From G965230065 sp965230065 (lineage in GTDB: Bacteria; Bacteroidota; Bacteroidia; Cytophagales; Cyclobacteriaceae): DNA of 64,000 nt. Positions 1 to 8,638 of this stretch are shown in pieces. The translations under genes were made by a program, and so were the position numbers. The stretch spans positions 1,116,001 to 1,180,000 of the forward strand of contig OZ245942.1 in NCBI GenBank assembly GCA_965230065.1, read 5' to 3'. The notes below the pieces were generated by a model. The model saw nothing but the letters and a program-made list of their open reading frames with translations. It was not told where the DNA came from and ran no database searches. Each line of letters opens with the position of its first letter. Within the stretch, counting starts at the first letter, position 1.

Positions 1-2
1 GC

Positions 3-335
3 GATATTTTGCGAAATAACCTGAAAAACCCTCCTACCATCAGCCAGCTTGCCCAGGAAGTGGGCATCAACGAACAAAAGTTAAAAAAGGGGTTTAAACT
101 TTTACTTGATAAAACCATTAACAAATACCTGCTTGATGAAAGAATGGAACATGCCAAAACCTTACTGGTAGAGGGTAGTAAAAATATCAAAGAAATATCA
201 GCTGCCGTAGGCTTTGCCAATGGCGGTTATTTTTCCGCTCGATTTAAAGAAAAGTTTGGTTTGTTGCCCAGCGAATATGTAAAGGCCGTTCAGGACGAAA
301 AAACTCCTGCCGAGCTTGAAAAAGCCGTAGCCTAA
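3..335 (+). CDS. AraC-family regulator, C-terminal part (cut by window edge)
   Basis: The reading frame is open to the left edge, so only the last ~110 residues are visible and the apparent TTG start at 9 is not the real start. The visible part is the double helix-turn-helix DNA-binding domain of AraC/XylS regulators: a first helix-turn-helix (TISQLAQEVGINEQKLKKGFK), then the hallmark second half with AVGFANGGYFSARFKEKFG followed by LLPSEYV. The sensor half lies outside the window, so ligand and target are unknown. The gene ends tail to tail with the receiver protein on the other strand, the two coding regions overlapping by four bases. Family assignment is secure; role is not. Confidence 0.85.
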   Translation, partial: DILRNNLKNPPTISQLAQEVGINEQKLKKGFKLLLDKTINKYLLDERMEHAKTLLVEGSKNIKEISAAVGFANGGYFSARFKEKFGLLPSEYVKAVQDEKTPAELEKAVA

Positions 336-727
336 TTCTGAAAAAGCGCCTGTAAACTTCCCCTGGAAATGGGTTTAGGAATAAAGGCCACCACGGAAGG
401 GTAGCGTTTAGATTTCTGTTTATCAACTTCCCGCACTGAACTTGTAGAAATAATGATTTGGGTTTCTGGCAATTGTGAGGATAGCGTTTCTTCAAAGTTA
501 GCAATAAACTGAAACCCATGCATATCCGGCATGTTCAAATCAATAATAACGTAAGCGGGAGCTGGTTTATCTGCCTTAGCACATTTAGTAAGGTAGTCTA
601 AGGCTTTGGTTGCACTGTCAAACGTCAGAAAATTTTCGCTCACCTCAAACTCTTTCATGGAAAGCCGATAAAGCGTGAGCGTATCCTGATCGTCGTCAAT
701 CATCATCACAATATTACGTTGCTTCAT
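332..727 (-). CDS. Stand-alone CheY-like response regulator receiver
   Basis: A 131-residue single-domain receiver with no output domain. The acidic pocket is D11-D13 (MIDDDQD), the phospho-acceptor is D63 in VIIDLNMPDMHG, the switch Ser/Thr is at 94-95 (ISTSS) and the conserved lysine is K118 in FIPKP. It starts only four bases after the stop of the CheB-CheR-kinase gene on the same strand, so the two are almost certainly co-transcribed and this protein is the likely phosphate acceptor of that kinase. Without a DNA-binding domain it probably acts by protein contact, as a phosphorelay intermediate or a regulator of another kinase. No chemotaxis or flagellar gene is near. Family assignment is secure; the partner is inferred from position. 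Confidence 0.93.
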   Translation of the reverse strand: MKQRNIVMMIDDDQDTLTLYRLSMKEFEVSENFLTFDSATKALDYLTKCAKADKPAPAYVIIDLNMPDMHGFQFIANFEETLSSQLPETQIIISTSSVREVDKQKSKRYPSVVAFIPKPISRGSLQALFQN

Positions 728-731
728 ATTG

Positions 732-3700
732 CTATTGATATTCTTTAAGGTATACGGTAAACCGGGAACCTTTTCCTACTTCGCTTTCCACATCTATCTT
801 ACCACCATTTTTTACCACCATCGTTTTGATAATATGCAAGCCAATGCCTAATCCGGGAATATCCTTATTCATCCGTTTGAAAGGAATGAAAAGTTCATCT
901 TGATTTTTTTTCAAATCCATACCAATACCATTGTCTTGCACGGTTATGAGCACAAATCCATGCTCATGCTTCAAAGAAATATTAACTTTTGGAGTAGCCT
1001 CCGGCTTGCTGTATTTTATGGCATTGCTAATGAGATTCCTCAGAATACTTTCCAAATATCCGCGAATATAGCTGATCTTTTCAAAAAGTTGATTATCAAT
1101 CTCTATCTTAGCACCCGTTTCCGTTATTTTTTCCTGTTGCTCTTCCAACACTTCCGCCACGGTTTGGGCCACATCTATTTTTTCAACCACATCTTTCGCC
1201 TGATTTTCCTGCACATCAATAATCTGCACCAATCCTTGCAGTGTGTTGTCGAGCTTATTGATACTTTTCTTAATCAAGGGTACATATTGCTTTTTCCCCT
1301 CCTCGTCCAAAGAAGTGAAAACATCTACCAAATATTTAAGATTAGCCACAGGCGAGCGCATGTCATGGGCAATCACATGCACAAAATTCTCCAGATAGGC
1401 ATTCACTTCCGAGAGTTCCCGGTTGCGTTCCTGCAATTCTTTAAAGAATGCATTCCGCTCATTCAATGTGTTTTTATCTTGTGTACGGTCCATAAAGCTC
1501 ACCAAAATATGTTCAATATCATCTGCTTTTTCGTCTAATACAGGCGTATAATTAAAATCAAGCCATATTTTCCGGTCAAGCATGGTGCTTTTCACCTGGG
1601 TTTCTGAAAAAACCAACTCTCCCTGCAATGCTCGCTGAAAGTCCTCCTGAAAGCCTTCAAACTCTGAAGAAGGAATATAATCCACATAAGAAGTGCCTTT
1701 TTGCAAACCTTTACCAAATATGCTCTGAAAAATACTGAAAGCCGTTTTGTTGAAGATAATTATCTGATAGTTTTTGTCCAACAACACAAAAGCCTGCAAA
1801 GTGTTGTTCAACAACGTTTTTATATTGTTTTCAGATTGCCTGATAATTTCGTTTTGCTTTTCAATTTCAGTCTTACCTGCCCGCACACTTTCATAAGCGT
1901 TTTCCAATTCTTCATTGGTAGTTTGCAGTTCTTCGTTAGCCGTTTCCAATTCTTCGTTAGAGGCTTGTAGCTCTTCATTAGAAGCCTGTAACTCTTCGTT
2001 CAACGCCTGTAACTCCTCATTAGAAGTTTCTAATTCTTCCACCAACGTATTCATGTGCTCTTTGGTAGCGGCCAGTTCATGCTCCAGTTCCAGCAGGCGG
2101 GGGTTGTCTGCTTTCTCCTGAGTTTCTTCGCTGGATGAAATAAAGCTTTTCTCCAGTTTTAAATCCTCAAAAATAAGCAGGTACAAGGGGTTATGGTGCT
2201 GTGAGTAAAGCACAGGTTTACCGATCAAACGTACATACCGCACGTCTTTATCATGCACTATCACTTTGCACAAATTGCTTGTTTCTGTTTTGCTCTTCCG
2301 GATAACATTGCCTAGCACAGCCCTGAGCTCAATTTGCAGGTCCTGGATAATTAGCTTCAGGATATTCATGCTGGCCGTACCGCTTTTTAGCTGCAAAAAA
2401 TGGCTGAGTTCTCCGTTAATTTCTACCAAATCCAAGTTTTCATCCACCACCACATATGGGTGCTCATAAGAATTATACAGCGTTTCTTTCACCATCCCGG
2501 CCACAGTAAGCGGCTCATCACTTTCGTGCATACCTTTCTTGGGCTTACCGTTAAACTGTAAAGGCTTCAGATAGGGAAATCTGCTCACCTTTTCTTCACC
2601 GGTTTTTTTCTTAAATATTTTGTATTTGAAGTCCTGCACAGCAAACAAACTTTTAAAATGCCCAATTCCTTCCGATTTACCCAGGAAAAGGTAACCGTTG
2701 GGGTTCAGTGCATAATGAAATACAGGAATAACCTGGCTTTGTAGCGCTGCGTTAAAATAAATGAGTAAATTACGGCAGCTGATAAGGTCAAGCTTTAGGA
2801 AAGGAGGGTTGGATGTAAGGTCGTGTTTTGAAAACAGCACCAGTTTCCGTATGACTTTGCTCAGCTCATACTTTTCTTCATGCTGGGTAAAGTACTTGTT
2901 CTTCAAATTTAAAGGCACATTTTCTACGGCTGATTCACCATAAATACCTTTTCTGGCTTTGCTTAATGCTTTTTGGTCTATATCTGTAGCAAAAATTTGT
3001 ATTTTGACATGTTCATAGGTGGTGCTCACAAACTCATGCAAAATGATGGCATAGGTATAGGCTTCTTCACCCGAAGCACAACCCGGCACCCAAAGCCTGA
3101 TAATATCGCCCTTTTCCTTCCGGTCAAGAATTCCCTGGATTACTTTTTTGATTCGCAGAAAAGCCTCACCGTCCCGAAAAAATTTAGTAACGCCTATCAA
3201 CAAACTTTCAAAAAGTCTGTCCAGCTCCTGCGGATGCTCCTCTATATATGCTATGTACTTATCAATACTATTAAATTTTTTCTCCTTCAGCCTTTTTTCT
3301 AACCTTCGGTTGATGGTAGAAGTTTTATATCCTTTCACATCAGTGCCTATTCGCGCTGTGAGCAAACCCAATACCTTACCCACTCCAGCTACATTATCGT
3401 TATCGGCAGATTCTTCCACATAGTAACTTTCGGGATCTGAAAGAATGTGCATAAGCTCGCTACCAATAATACCCGGCGGCAAAATAAAATCTACCTTACC
3501 CGAATCAATAGCAGACTGGGGCATGCTGTCGTATTTTGAAGTGGAAGGCTCCTGCGCTATGGTGATACCACCCGCCTCTTTGATAGCTGCAATGCCTTTA
3601 GTACCGTCTTTGCCCGTACCCGAAAGGATGATGCCCGTGCAATTTTGTTGAAAGGAATCTGCCAAAGACTGAAAAAGGAGGTCAATGGAAGGCCGGGCCA

Positions 3701-4046
3701 TGGTTTTAGAGGGCCTTGAAAGCACAAATTTTCCATTTTCCAGGGTGATATTGTTGTCAGGAGGTGTAGTGTAAATTGTATTTGCTTCTAAGTTTGCCCC
3801 ATTTTTTACCTCCTTAACCTGTAATTCCGTTTCACGGGCAATCAGTTCTACCAACATGCTTTTGTAATTCGGGCTTACATGCTGGGCAATAATAATTGCA
3901 CTGTCTTTGATGTCAGAAGGCAAATTGCCCACCAGTTCTTTGATGGGGTTCAGCCCTCCGGCCGATGCACCAATGCCTAAAATTTTCTTTAAGAATGAAT
4001 GAGGCGCGCTACTATTGGTACTAACCTGTTCACTTTTCTGATTCAT
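732..4046 (-). CDS. CheB-CheR fusion sensor histidine kinase with PAS domain
   Basis: A 1104-residue cytoplasmic fusion. Residues ~20-200 are a CheB-type methylesterase domain with its full triad (S28 in GIGASAGG, H56 in AQHV, D147 in SGTGKDGT). Residues ~215-490 are a CheR methyltransferase, with the SAM-binding GCASGEEAY motif and the CheR N-terminal helical part before it. A long coiled coil follows, built of repeated ELQASNEEL-type heptads. Then come a PAS domain, a HisKA domain with the phosphorylation motif HVIAHDMRSP, and a HATPase domain (NLISNAIKYSK, DNGIGM, GLGIGLHI). There is no CheB receiver and no membrane segment. Members of this family in Bacteroidota usually act outside classical chemotaxis; the signal is unknown. 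The receiver gene four bases downstream is the likely partner. Confidence 0.95.
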   Translation of the reverse strand: MNQKSEQVSTNSSAPHSFLKKILGIGASAGGLNPIKELVGNLPSDIKDSAIIIAQHVSPNYKSMLVELIARETELQVKEVKNGANLEANTIYTTPPDNNITLENGKFVLSRPSKTMARPSIDLLFQSLADSFQQNCTGIILSGTGKDGTKGIAAIKEAGGITIAQEPSTSKYDSMPQSAIDSGKVDFILPPGIIGSELMHILSDPESYYVEESADNDNVAGVGKVLGLLTARIGTDVKGYKTSTINRRLEKRLKEKKFNSIDKYIAYIEEHPQELDRLFESLLIGVTKFFRDGEAFLRIKKVIQGILDRKEKGDIIRLWVPGCASGEEAYTYAIILHEFVSTTYEHVKIQIFATDIDQKALSKARKGIYGESAVENVPLNLKNKYFTQHEEKYELSKVIRKLVLFSKHDLTSNPPFLKLDLISCRNLLIYFNAALQSQVIPVFHYALNPNGYLFLGKSEGIGHFKSLFAVQDFKYKIFKKKTGEEKVSRFPYLKPLQFNGKPKKGMHESDEPLTVAGMVKETLYNSYEHPYVVVDENLDLVEINGELSHFLQLKSGTASMNILKLIIQDLQIELRAVLGNVIRKSKTETSNLCKVIVHDKDVRYVRLIGKPVLYSQHHNPLYLLIFEDLKLEKSFISSSEETQEKADNPRLLELEHELAATKEHMNTLVEELETSNEELQALNEELQASNEELQASNEELETANEELQTTNEELENAYESVRAGKTEIEKQNEIIRQSENNIKTLLNNTLQAFVLLDKNYQIIIFNKTAFSIFQSIFGKGLQKGTSYVDYIPSSEFEGFQEDFQRALQGELVFSETQVKSTMLDRKIWLDFNYTPVLDEKADDIEHILVSFMDRTQDKNTLNERNAFFKELQERNRELSEVNAYLENFVHVIAHDMRSPVANLKYLVDVFTSLDEEGKKQYVPLIKKSINKLDNTLQGLVQIIDVQENQAKDVVEKIDVAQTVAEVLEEQQEKITETGAKIEIDNQLFEKISYIRGYLESILRNLISNAIKYSKPEATPKVNISLKHEHGFVLITVQDNGIGMDLKKNQDELFIPFKRMNKDIPGLGIGLHIIKTMVVKNGGKIDVESEVGKGSRFTVYLKEYQ

Positions 4047-4239
4047 AGGTGTTAGACTGCTACTTCAAATAATCAGTTTAAAACCATTACTTTTACGTAC
4101 AATAACCTTTAAAATTACATCCTTTTTATTAAAACGGGGAAATAAATACCCAATATGTATACTAATACTTCGGATGCTGATATTGTTTAAAAATAATATG
4201 TTTTTTTGGTACCTAGTAAGTGTCTTTTTACCCGAAGCC

Positions 4240-7200
4240 ATGCAAAAAGTGTTGCCTAATATATTTATTAAGAAAGTAATTCCAATTTTACTTTGGGGGT
4301 ATTTTTTGTATCCGTTATCCGGGCTGTGCCAGGCTGAAGATGCTGTACAAAATAAGTATTTTTTCAACGTTGGCCTACAGGGGCATACCGTTCAGTGTAT
4401 ACTGCAAGACAGCCAGGGATTTCTGTGGGTAGGCACCAACGACGGACTGTACCAATATGATGGTTATACATTTGAAGGCTACCGACACGATCCTAACGAC
4501 GATAATACATTGAGCAACAACCATATACGCGACCTGTACGAAGATAAGGAAGGCCGGATATGGATAGGGACTTATGGTGGGGGAATTAATATTTTAGGCC
4601 CGGACAGAAGCAATTTTACCCATTATTATAACAACCCGGACGACAACACTTCCCTGAGTTTTGACGAAATCACCGACTTTTTTGAAGATAGTCAGGGACG
4701 CCTCTGGATAGGCACCGACGGAGGGGGCGTGAACCAATACCTTTGGGAAAAAGATGTCTTTTTGCGTTACCAGCACCGGGAAAGTGATACTACCTCACTG
4801 AGCCACAATAACGTGCTGGCCCTCTCCGAAGACGACGATGGTTACCTATGGGCAGGTACCTGGCATGGGCTGAACCGCATGAATACCCAAACGGGCCGCT
4901 GCCTTCGGTTTTACCATAATCCTGATGACCCTGCTTCTCTCAGTAGCAACCATGTGTGGGCGGTTTATCAAATTGCTCCCCGGCAGTTTTGGATAGGCGT
5001 ACAAAGTGCCGGGGTTAACCTTTTGGATGCGAAAACCGGCAAAGTACAGCGCAGCCCCTTAAAAACTGAATCAACAGGGTTGGTAAGGGTCATCAGGAAA
5101 AGCACGGAAAACCGGGCCTGGATTGGCGGCAGCGCAGGCCTGGAAATAGCAGACACTAAGCAACAAACCATTACCACCCGTTTTCAAAACCCGGCCAATC
5201 CGGATGCGCATACCGTATGGGCTGTAGAAAAAAGTGATGACGGCATTGTATGGATTGGCACCACAAACGGGTTGTACAAAGCAGACCCTAACAATAAAGA
5301 CTTTCAGTTTCATCGTTTTTTCCCTGCTGGCAACTCCGAAAACCAGGTTCATACCATTTATCAGGACACAATAGGAATTTTCTGGGCTGGCACCCCACAG
5401 GGGCTTTTACGCTATGCGCCCGGCACTGGAAAGCAACAACTTTTTTCACCCGGGCAAACATCTTCTGTAACAGCTTTTTGTACTGATCAACGTGGTTTTT
5501 TCTGGGTAGGTACCCATGCGGGACTGTACCGCTTTTATCCACAACACGGCAGGTTCGAACTCTTTGATTCAGAAAAGTTCAATACAGTCAGCAGCAGGAA
5601 TATCAGGGAAATTTATGCAGACAGTAAAGGCACGGTGTGGGTAGGTACCATTTTGGGAATGAACAAAATTTCTTTTACCAACGAAGGTCCGAAAGTAACC
5701 CGGTACGAAAATGACCCCGACGACCCCCACAGCCTGGTGTACAGCCACCACACCAGCGTGATATTGGAAGACCGTGAAGGTACACTCTGGATAGGAACCA
5801 ACGGGGGTGGTATCAGCCGCTTTGACCCCGAAAAGGAAAAATTTACCCGCTATTTGTACGATGTAGATGACCCAACAACCCTCAGCAATAATTTTGTAGA
5901 ATGCATGTATGAAGCTGCCAATGGCACGCTCTGGATAGGCACGCAGGCCGGGTTGAATAAATTTGACAAAGAAAATGGTACTTTCAGGCGATATACCACC
6001 GCCAACGGGCTTAATAATTACCATATCAGCAGCATTTTGGAAGACGAGCAAGGTAAGCTGTGGATAAGTACCCGCAGCGGAAGCACGCAGGGCGATATCA
6101 CCCAATTTGATCCACAAACCGAAAGCTTTACCCATTACGATACGGGCGACGGCCTCATCGCAAATGTATTTGTACCAAAAGCAAGCTGGAAAGCCAATAA
6201 GGGCACGTTGTATTTTGGAAGTGAAAGTGGTATGGTTAGTTTTCACCCGAACAGCATTCAAAAAAACACACACATTCCGCCGATAGTAATCACCGAATTT
6301 AGTTTGTTTAATGAGCCTGTGGTGCCGGGCAAAGACTCCCCATTGCAAAAAAACATCAGTCGTACAGCATCTTTAGAACTTGCCCATTACCAGTCTTCTT
6401 TTTCATTTGAGTTTGTTGCCCTTAACTATACAAATACTAAAAAAAATCAGTATGCGTATAAATTGGAAGGTTTTGACAAGGAGTGGAATTTTGTAAACAC
6501 AGGCCGAAAAGCCATTTATACCAATGTAAAGCCTGGCGAATATGTATTTAAGGTAAAAGGCACTAATAATGACGGGGTTTGGAATGAAACCGGAACTTCT
6601 GTTCGCGTTACTGTACTGCCTCCTTTCTGGCAAACTACTGTGGCTTACATGCTCTACATTCTTTTGGCTGGCATACTTCTCTTCGGCTTATACAGGTATT
6701 TCCTGAACCGGGAACGGCGCAAAAACTACCTGGCCTTGGAACGGCTGCAAATGGTACAGGCTCAGGAGCTGAACCAGCTAAAAATCCGCTTTTTCACCCA
6801 TATTTCTCACGAAATCCGCACACCGCTCACCCTGATTTTAAGTCCTATTGAAAAAATGCTGGCTTCTGCCCAAAAGCAAAATACTCCCTGGAAAAAACAG
6901 TTGGTACTTGTACACCGGAATGCCCTTCGCTTACAAAATCTTGTAAATGAACTTATGGATTTCCGAAAAATTGAGTCGGGCAGCCTGAAGCTGGAGCCTG
7001 CCAGCGGAGATTTGGTCATATTTGCCAGGAATGTTTTTGAGGCGTTTTTACCACTGGCTACAGAACGGCAGATGCTATATCAGTTTTGTCCGGCAGATGA
7101 AAAAACCTGGGCTTGTTTTGATACCGATAAGCTGGAAAAAATATTGAACAACCTTTTGTCCAATGCCCTGAAATACACACCAAAAGGCGGCAAAATAACC

Positions 7201-8316
7201 CTGGAAATTAGCACAAAAGAACCGGAAAACGGTGCTGAACCCATGGCAAAAATCGTGGTAAAAGACACAGGTATGGGCATTGCCGCCAATGACTTGCCGC
7301 ATATTTTTGAACCTTTTTATCAGGCCAATGCTGCCAATCCGCACAAGCAGGCAAGCACAGGCATTGGGCTGGCCCTTACCCATGAACTGGTAAAATTGCA
7401 CCGAGGGAAAATTGACGTGCAAAGTAAATTGGATAAAGGCACTGTTTTTACGGTACTTATTCCGCTGGCACAGCCGGATGCATATAAAATGCAAAAATCC
7501 GCTTTGCCTGCCCCTGAAAAATATCCCACTGAAGATGATACTGAAAATGGGACTTTGGAAGAGAAAACCTTACCCCTGCTGCTGATAGTAGACGATAATG
7601 CCGACATCCGTCAGTTTATCCATGATAATTTTTCGAGCCAATTTCAGGTTATTGAAGCAGCCAATGGAAAGGCAGCCCTTAAACTAGCCATTGAAAAAAC
7701 ACCCGATATGGTAATCAGCGATGTGCTCATGCCCGTTATGGATGGCATTGCTTTCTGTAAAAAACTCAGGAGCAATGAACAAACCAGCCATATACCCGTG
7801 ATTTTGCTCACAGCCAGCCATTCTGAAAGTACCCGTTTAAAAGCCATGGCCATCGGTGCCGACGATTACCTGCACAAACCGTTCAATATTTTCCTGCTCA
7901 AAGCCCGGGTGCAAAACCTTTTGGACAGACGAAAGCAACTCCGCCAACGCTTCAGCCGGGAAGTGCGCCTGCAACCCAAAGATGTAACCGTGAGCAATGT
8001 AGACGAAAAATTCCTCCAAAGCCTGATGGAGGTGGTGGAAGAACACATTGATGATACTGAATTTAATGTGAGTGTTCTGTGCAAAAAAACGGGTACCAGT
8101 CGGCCACAACTCTACCGCAAATTACAAGCATTGACGGGTCAAACTGTACACGATTTCATCCGCACTGTCCGCCTCAAAAGGGCTGCCCAACTGCTGGAAT
8201 CAGGCCAGCTTCCCGTAGCCGAAGTCGCTTACCGCGTAGGCTTCAACGACCCTCAGTATTTCAGCCGCTGCTTCAAAAAACAATTCGGCAAACCTCCTTC
8301 TAAAATATCGGCCTAA
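4240..8316 (+). CDS. Hybrid two-component system regulator (HTCS), one-component PUL sensor
   Basis: About 1358 residues from the chosen ATG. That start gives a normal Sec signal peptide (MQKVLPNIFIKK, then a hydrophobic run ending LCQA); the frame runs on to an ATG at 4174, but that adds 22 residues in front of the signal. The periplasmic half is a ~700-residue sensor of repeated W-x-GT-x-x-GL propeller blades (Reg_prop), then a Y_Y_Y domain and one membrane helix near 6640-6690. Inside the cell follow HisKA (phospho-histidine in HISHEIRTPLTL, codon at 6808), HATPase, a receiver (aspartate codon at 7720 in VISDVLMPVMDG) and an AraC-type DNA-binding domain. Such proteins sense oligosaccharides and switch on adjacent utilization genes. 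It reads straight into the first PSD1-DUF1501 pair, 322 bases away, and is its most likely activator. Confidence 0.95.
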   Translation: MQKVLPNIFIKKVIPILLWGYFLYPLSGLCQAEDAVQNKYFFNVGLQGHTVQCILQDSQGFLWVGTNDGLYQYDGYTFEGYRHDPNDDNTLSNNHIRDLYEDKEGRIWIGTYGGGINILGPDRSNFTHYYNNPDDNTSLSFDEITDFFEDSQGRLWIGTDGGGVNQYLWEKDVFLRYQHRESDTTSLSHNNVLALSEDDDGYLWAGTWHGLNRMNTQTGRCLRFYHNPDDPASLSSNHVWAVYQIAPRQFWIGVQSAGVNLLDAKTGKVQRSPLKTESTGLVRVIRKSTENRAWIGGSAGLEIADTKQQTITTRFQNPANPDAHTVWAVEKSDDGIVWIGTTNGLYKADPNNKDFQFHRFFPAGNSENQVHTIYQDTIGIFWAGTPQGLLRYAPGTGKQQLFSPGQTSSVTAFCTDQRGFFWVGTHAGLYRFYPQHGRFELFDSEKFNTVSSRNIREIYADSKGTVWVGTILGMNKISFTNEGPKVTRYENDPDDPHSLVYSHHTSVILEDREGTLWIGTNGGGISRFDPEKEKFTRYLYDVDDPTTLSNNFVECMYEAANGTLWIGTQAGLNKFDKENGTFRRYTTANGLNNYHISSILEDEQGKLWISTRSGSTQGDITQFDPQTESFTHYDTGDGLIANVFVPKASWKANKGTLYFGSESGMVSFHPNSIQKNTHIPPIVITEFSLFNEPVVPGKDSPLQKNISRTASLELAHYQSSFSFEFVALNYTNTKKNQYAYKLEGFDKEWNFVNTGRKAIYTNVKPGEYVFKVKGTNNDGVWNETGTSVRVTVLPPFWQTTVAYMLYILLAGILLFGLYRYFLNRERRKNYLALERLQMVQAQELNQLKIRFFTHISHEIRTPLTLILSPIEKMLASAQKQNTPWKKQLVLVHRNALRLQNLVNELMDFRKIESGSLKLEPASGDLVIFARNVFEAFLPLATERQMLYQFCPADEKTWACFDTDKLEKILNNLLSNALKYTPKGGKITLEISTKEPENGAEPMAKIVVKDTGMGIAANDLPHIFEPFYQANAANPHKQASTGIGLALTHELVKLHRGKIDVQSKLDKGTVFTVLIPLAQPDAYKMQKSALPAPEKYPTEDDTENGTLEEKTLPLLLIVDDNADIRQFIHDNFSSQFQVIEAANGKAALKLAIEKTPDMVISDVLMPVMDGIAFCKKLRSNEQTSHIPVILLTASHSESTRLKAMAIGADDYLHKPFNIFLLKARVQNLLDRRKQLRQRFSREVRLQPKDVTVSNVDEKFLQSLMEVVEEHIDDTEFNVSVLCKKTGTSRPQLYRKLQALTGQTVHDFIRTVRLKRAAQLLESGQLPVAEVAYRVGFNDPQYFSRCFKKQFGKPPSKISA

Positions 8317-8328
8317 CCCCTGTAAATA

Positions 8329-8344
8329 CGGACATTCTTGTCCG
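8329..8344. repeat. Perfect palindrome, copy A of a dispersed 16-base element
   Basis: Perfect 6-bp stem (cggaca / tgtccg) with a ttct loop, 13 bases after the HTCS stop. The same 16 bases, with the same following c and a similar preceding taaa, recur at 19633-19648. Two identical copies in intergenic DNA suggest a dispersed REP-like element or a shared binding site rather than chance. Confidence 0.5.
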
Positions 8345-8413
8345 CACAAAACTGAGTTGTATTGCCCCTTCACCCTGGTTTGTGGCTAGTGTAGTGATAA
8401 AATACTTATACGG

Positions 8414-8462
8414 AATCGGTCTGACCGCTCTTGTGCCTCTGAAAATAGCGGTCAGGCCGATT
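8414..8462 (+). terminator. Long hairpin downstream of the HTCS gene, terminator candidate
   Basis: Arms at 8414-8429 and 8447-8462 pair at 15 of 16 positions around a 17-base loop, and a run of seven T follows at 8472-8478. It lies between the HTCS stop and the first PSD1 gene. The stem is long and the T-run is offset by nine bases, so it could instead be a REP-like repeat or a regulatory hairpin. The rest of the 322-base gap holds only the palindrome at 8329 and a promoter candidate at 8571. Confidence 0.4.
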
Positions 8463-8570
8463 GATAATATTGTTTTTTTACGCACAGAACTACATACAAA
8501 CAGGAATTCAGCCCCAAAACCCAAAAGTGAACGATTTTTACCCCCTGTTTGAGAAAATAATGCACATCTT

Positions 8571-8600
8571 TTTGTTTAACTTTATAGATATTTATCTTTT
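8571..8600 (+). promoter_or_regulatory. Bacteroidota-type sigma-A promoter candidate for PSD1-DUF1501 pair 1
   Basis: A TTTG box at 8571-8574 is followed after 18 bases by TATCTTTT at 8593-8600, which matches the TAnnTTTG -7 consensus at five of six fixed positions. The resulting leader before the ATG at 8639 would be about 30 bases. AT-rich DNA gives such matches by chance, so this is a suggestion only. Confidence 0.35.
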
Positions 8601-8638
8601 AATAATTAGCAATTTCACAGTTACAACCGAAGATAAGC

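Noticed and set aside
4065..4367. Minus-strand open frame of 100 codons overlapping the HTCS start
   Set aside because: It overlaps the signal-peptide region of the HTCS gene, resembles no family, and its codons look like shadow sequence. It could at most hold the promoter region of the CheB-CheR gene.
5569..6348. Minus-strand open frame of 259 codons inside the HTCS sensor domain
   Set aside because: It is the reverse of the repeated propeller blades, which have biased composition and few reverse stops; no start signal or family match.
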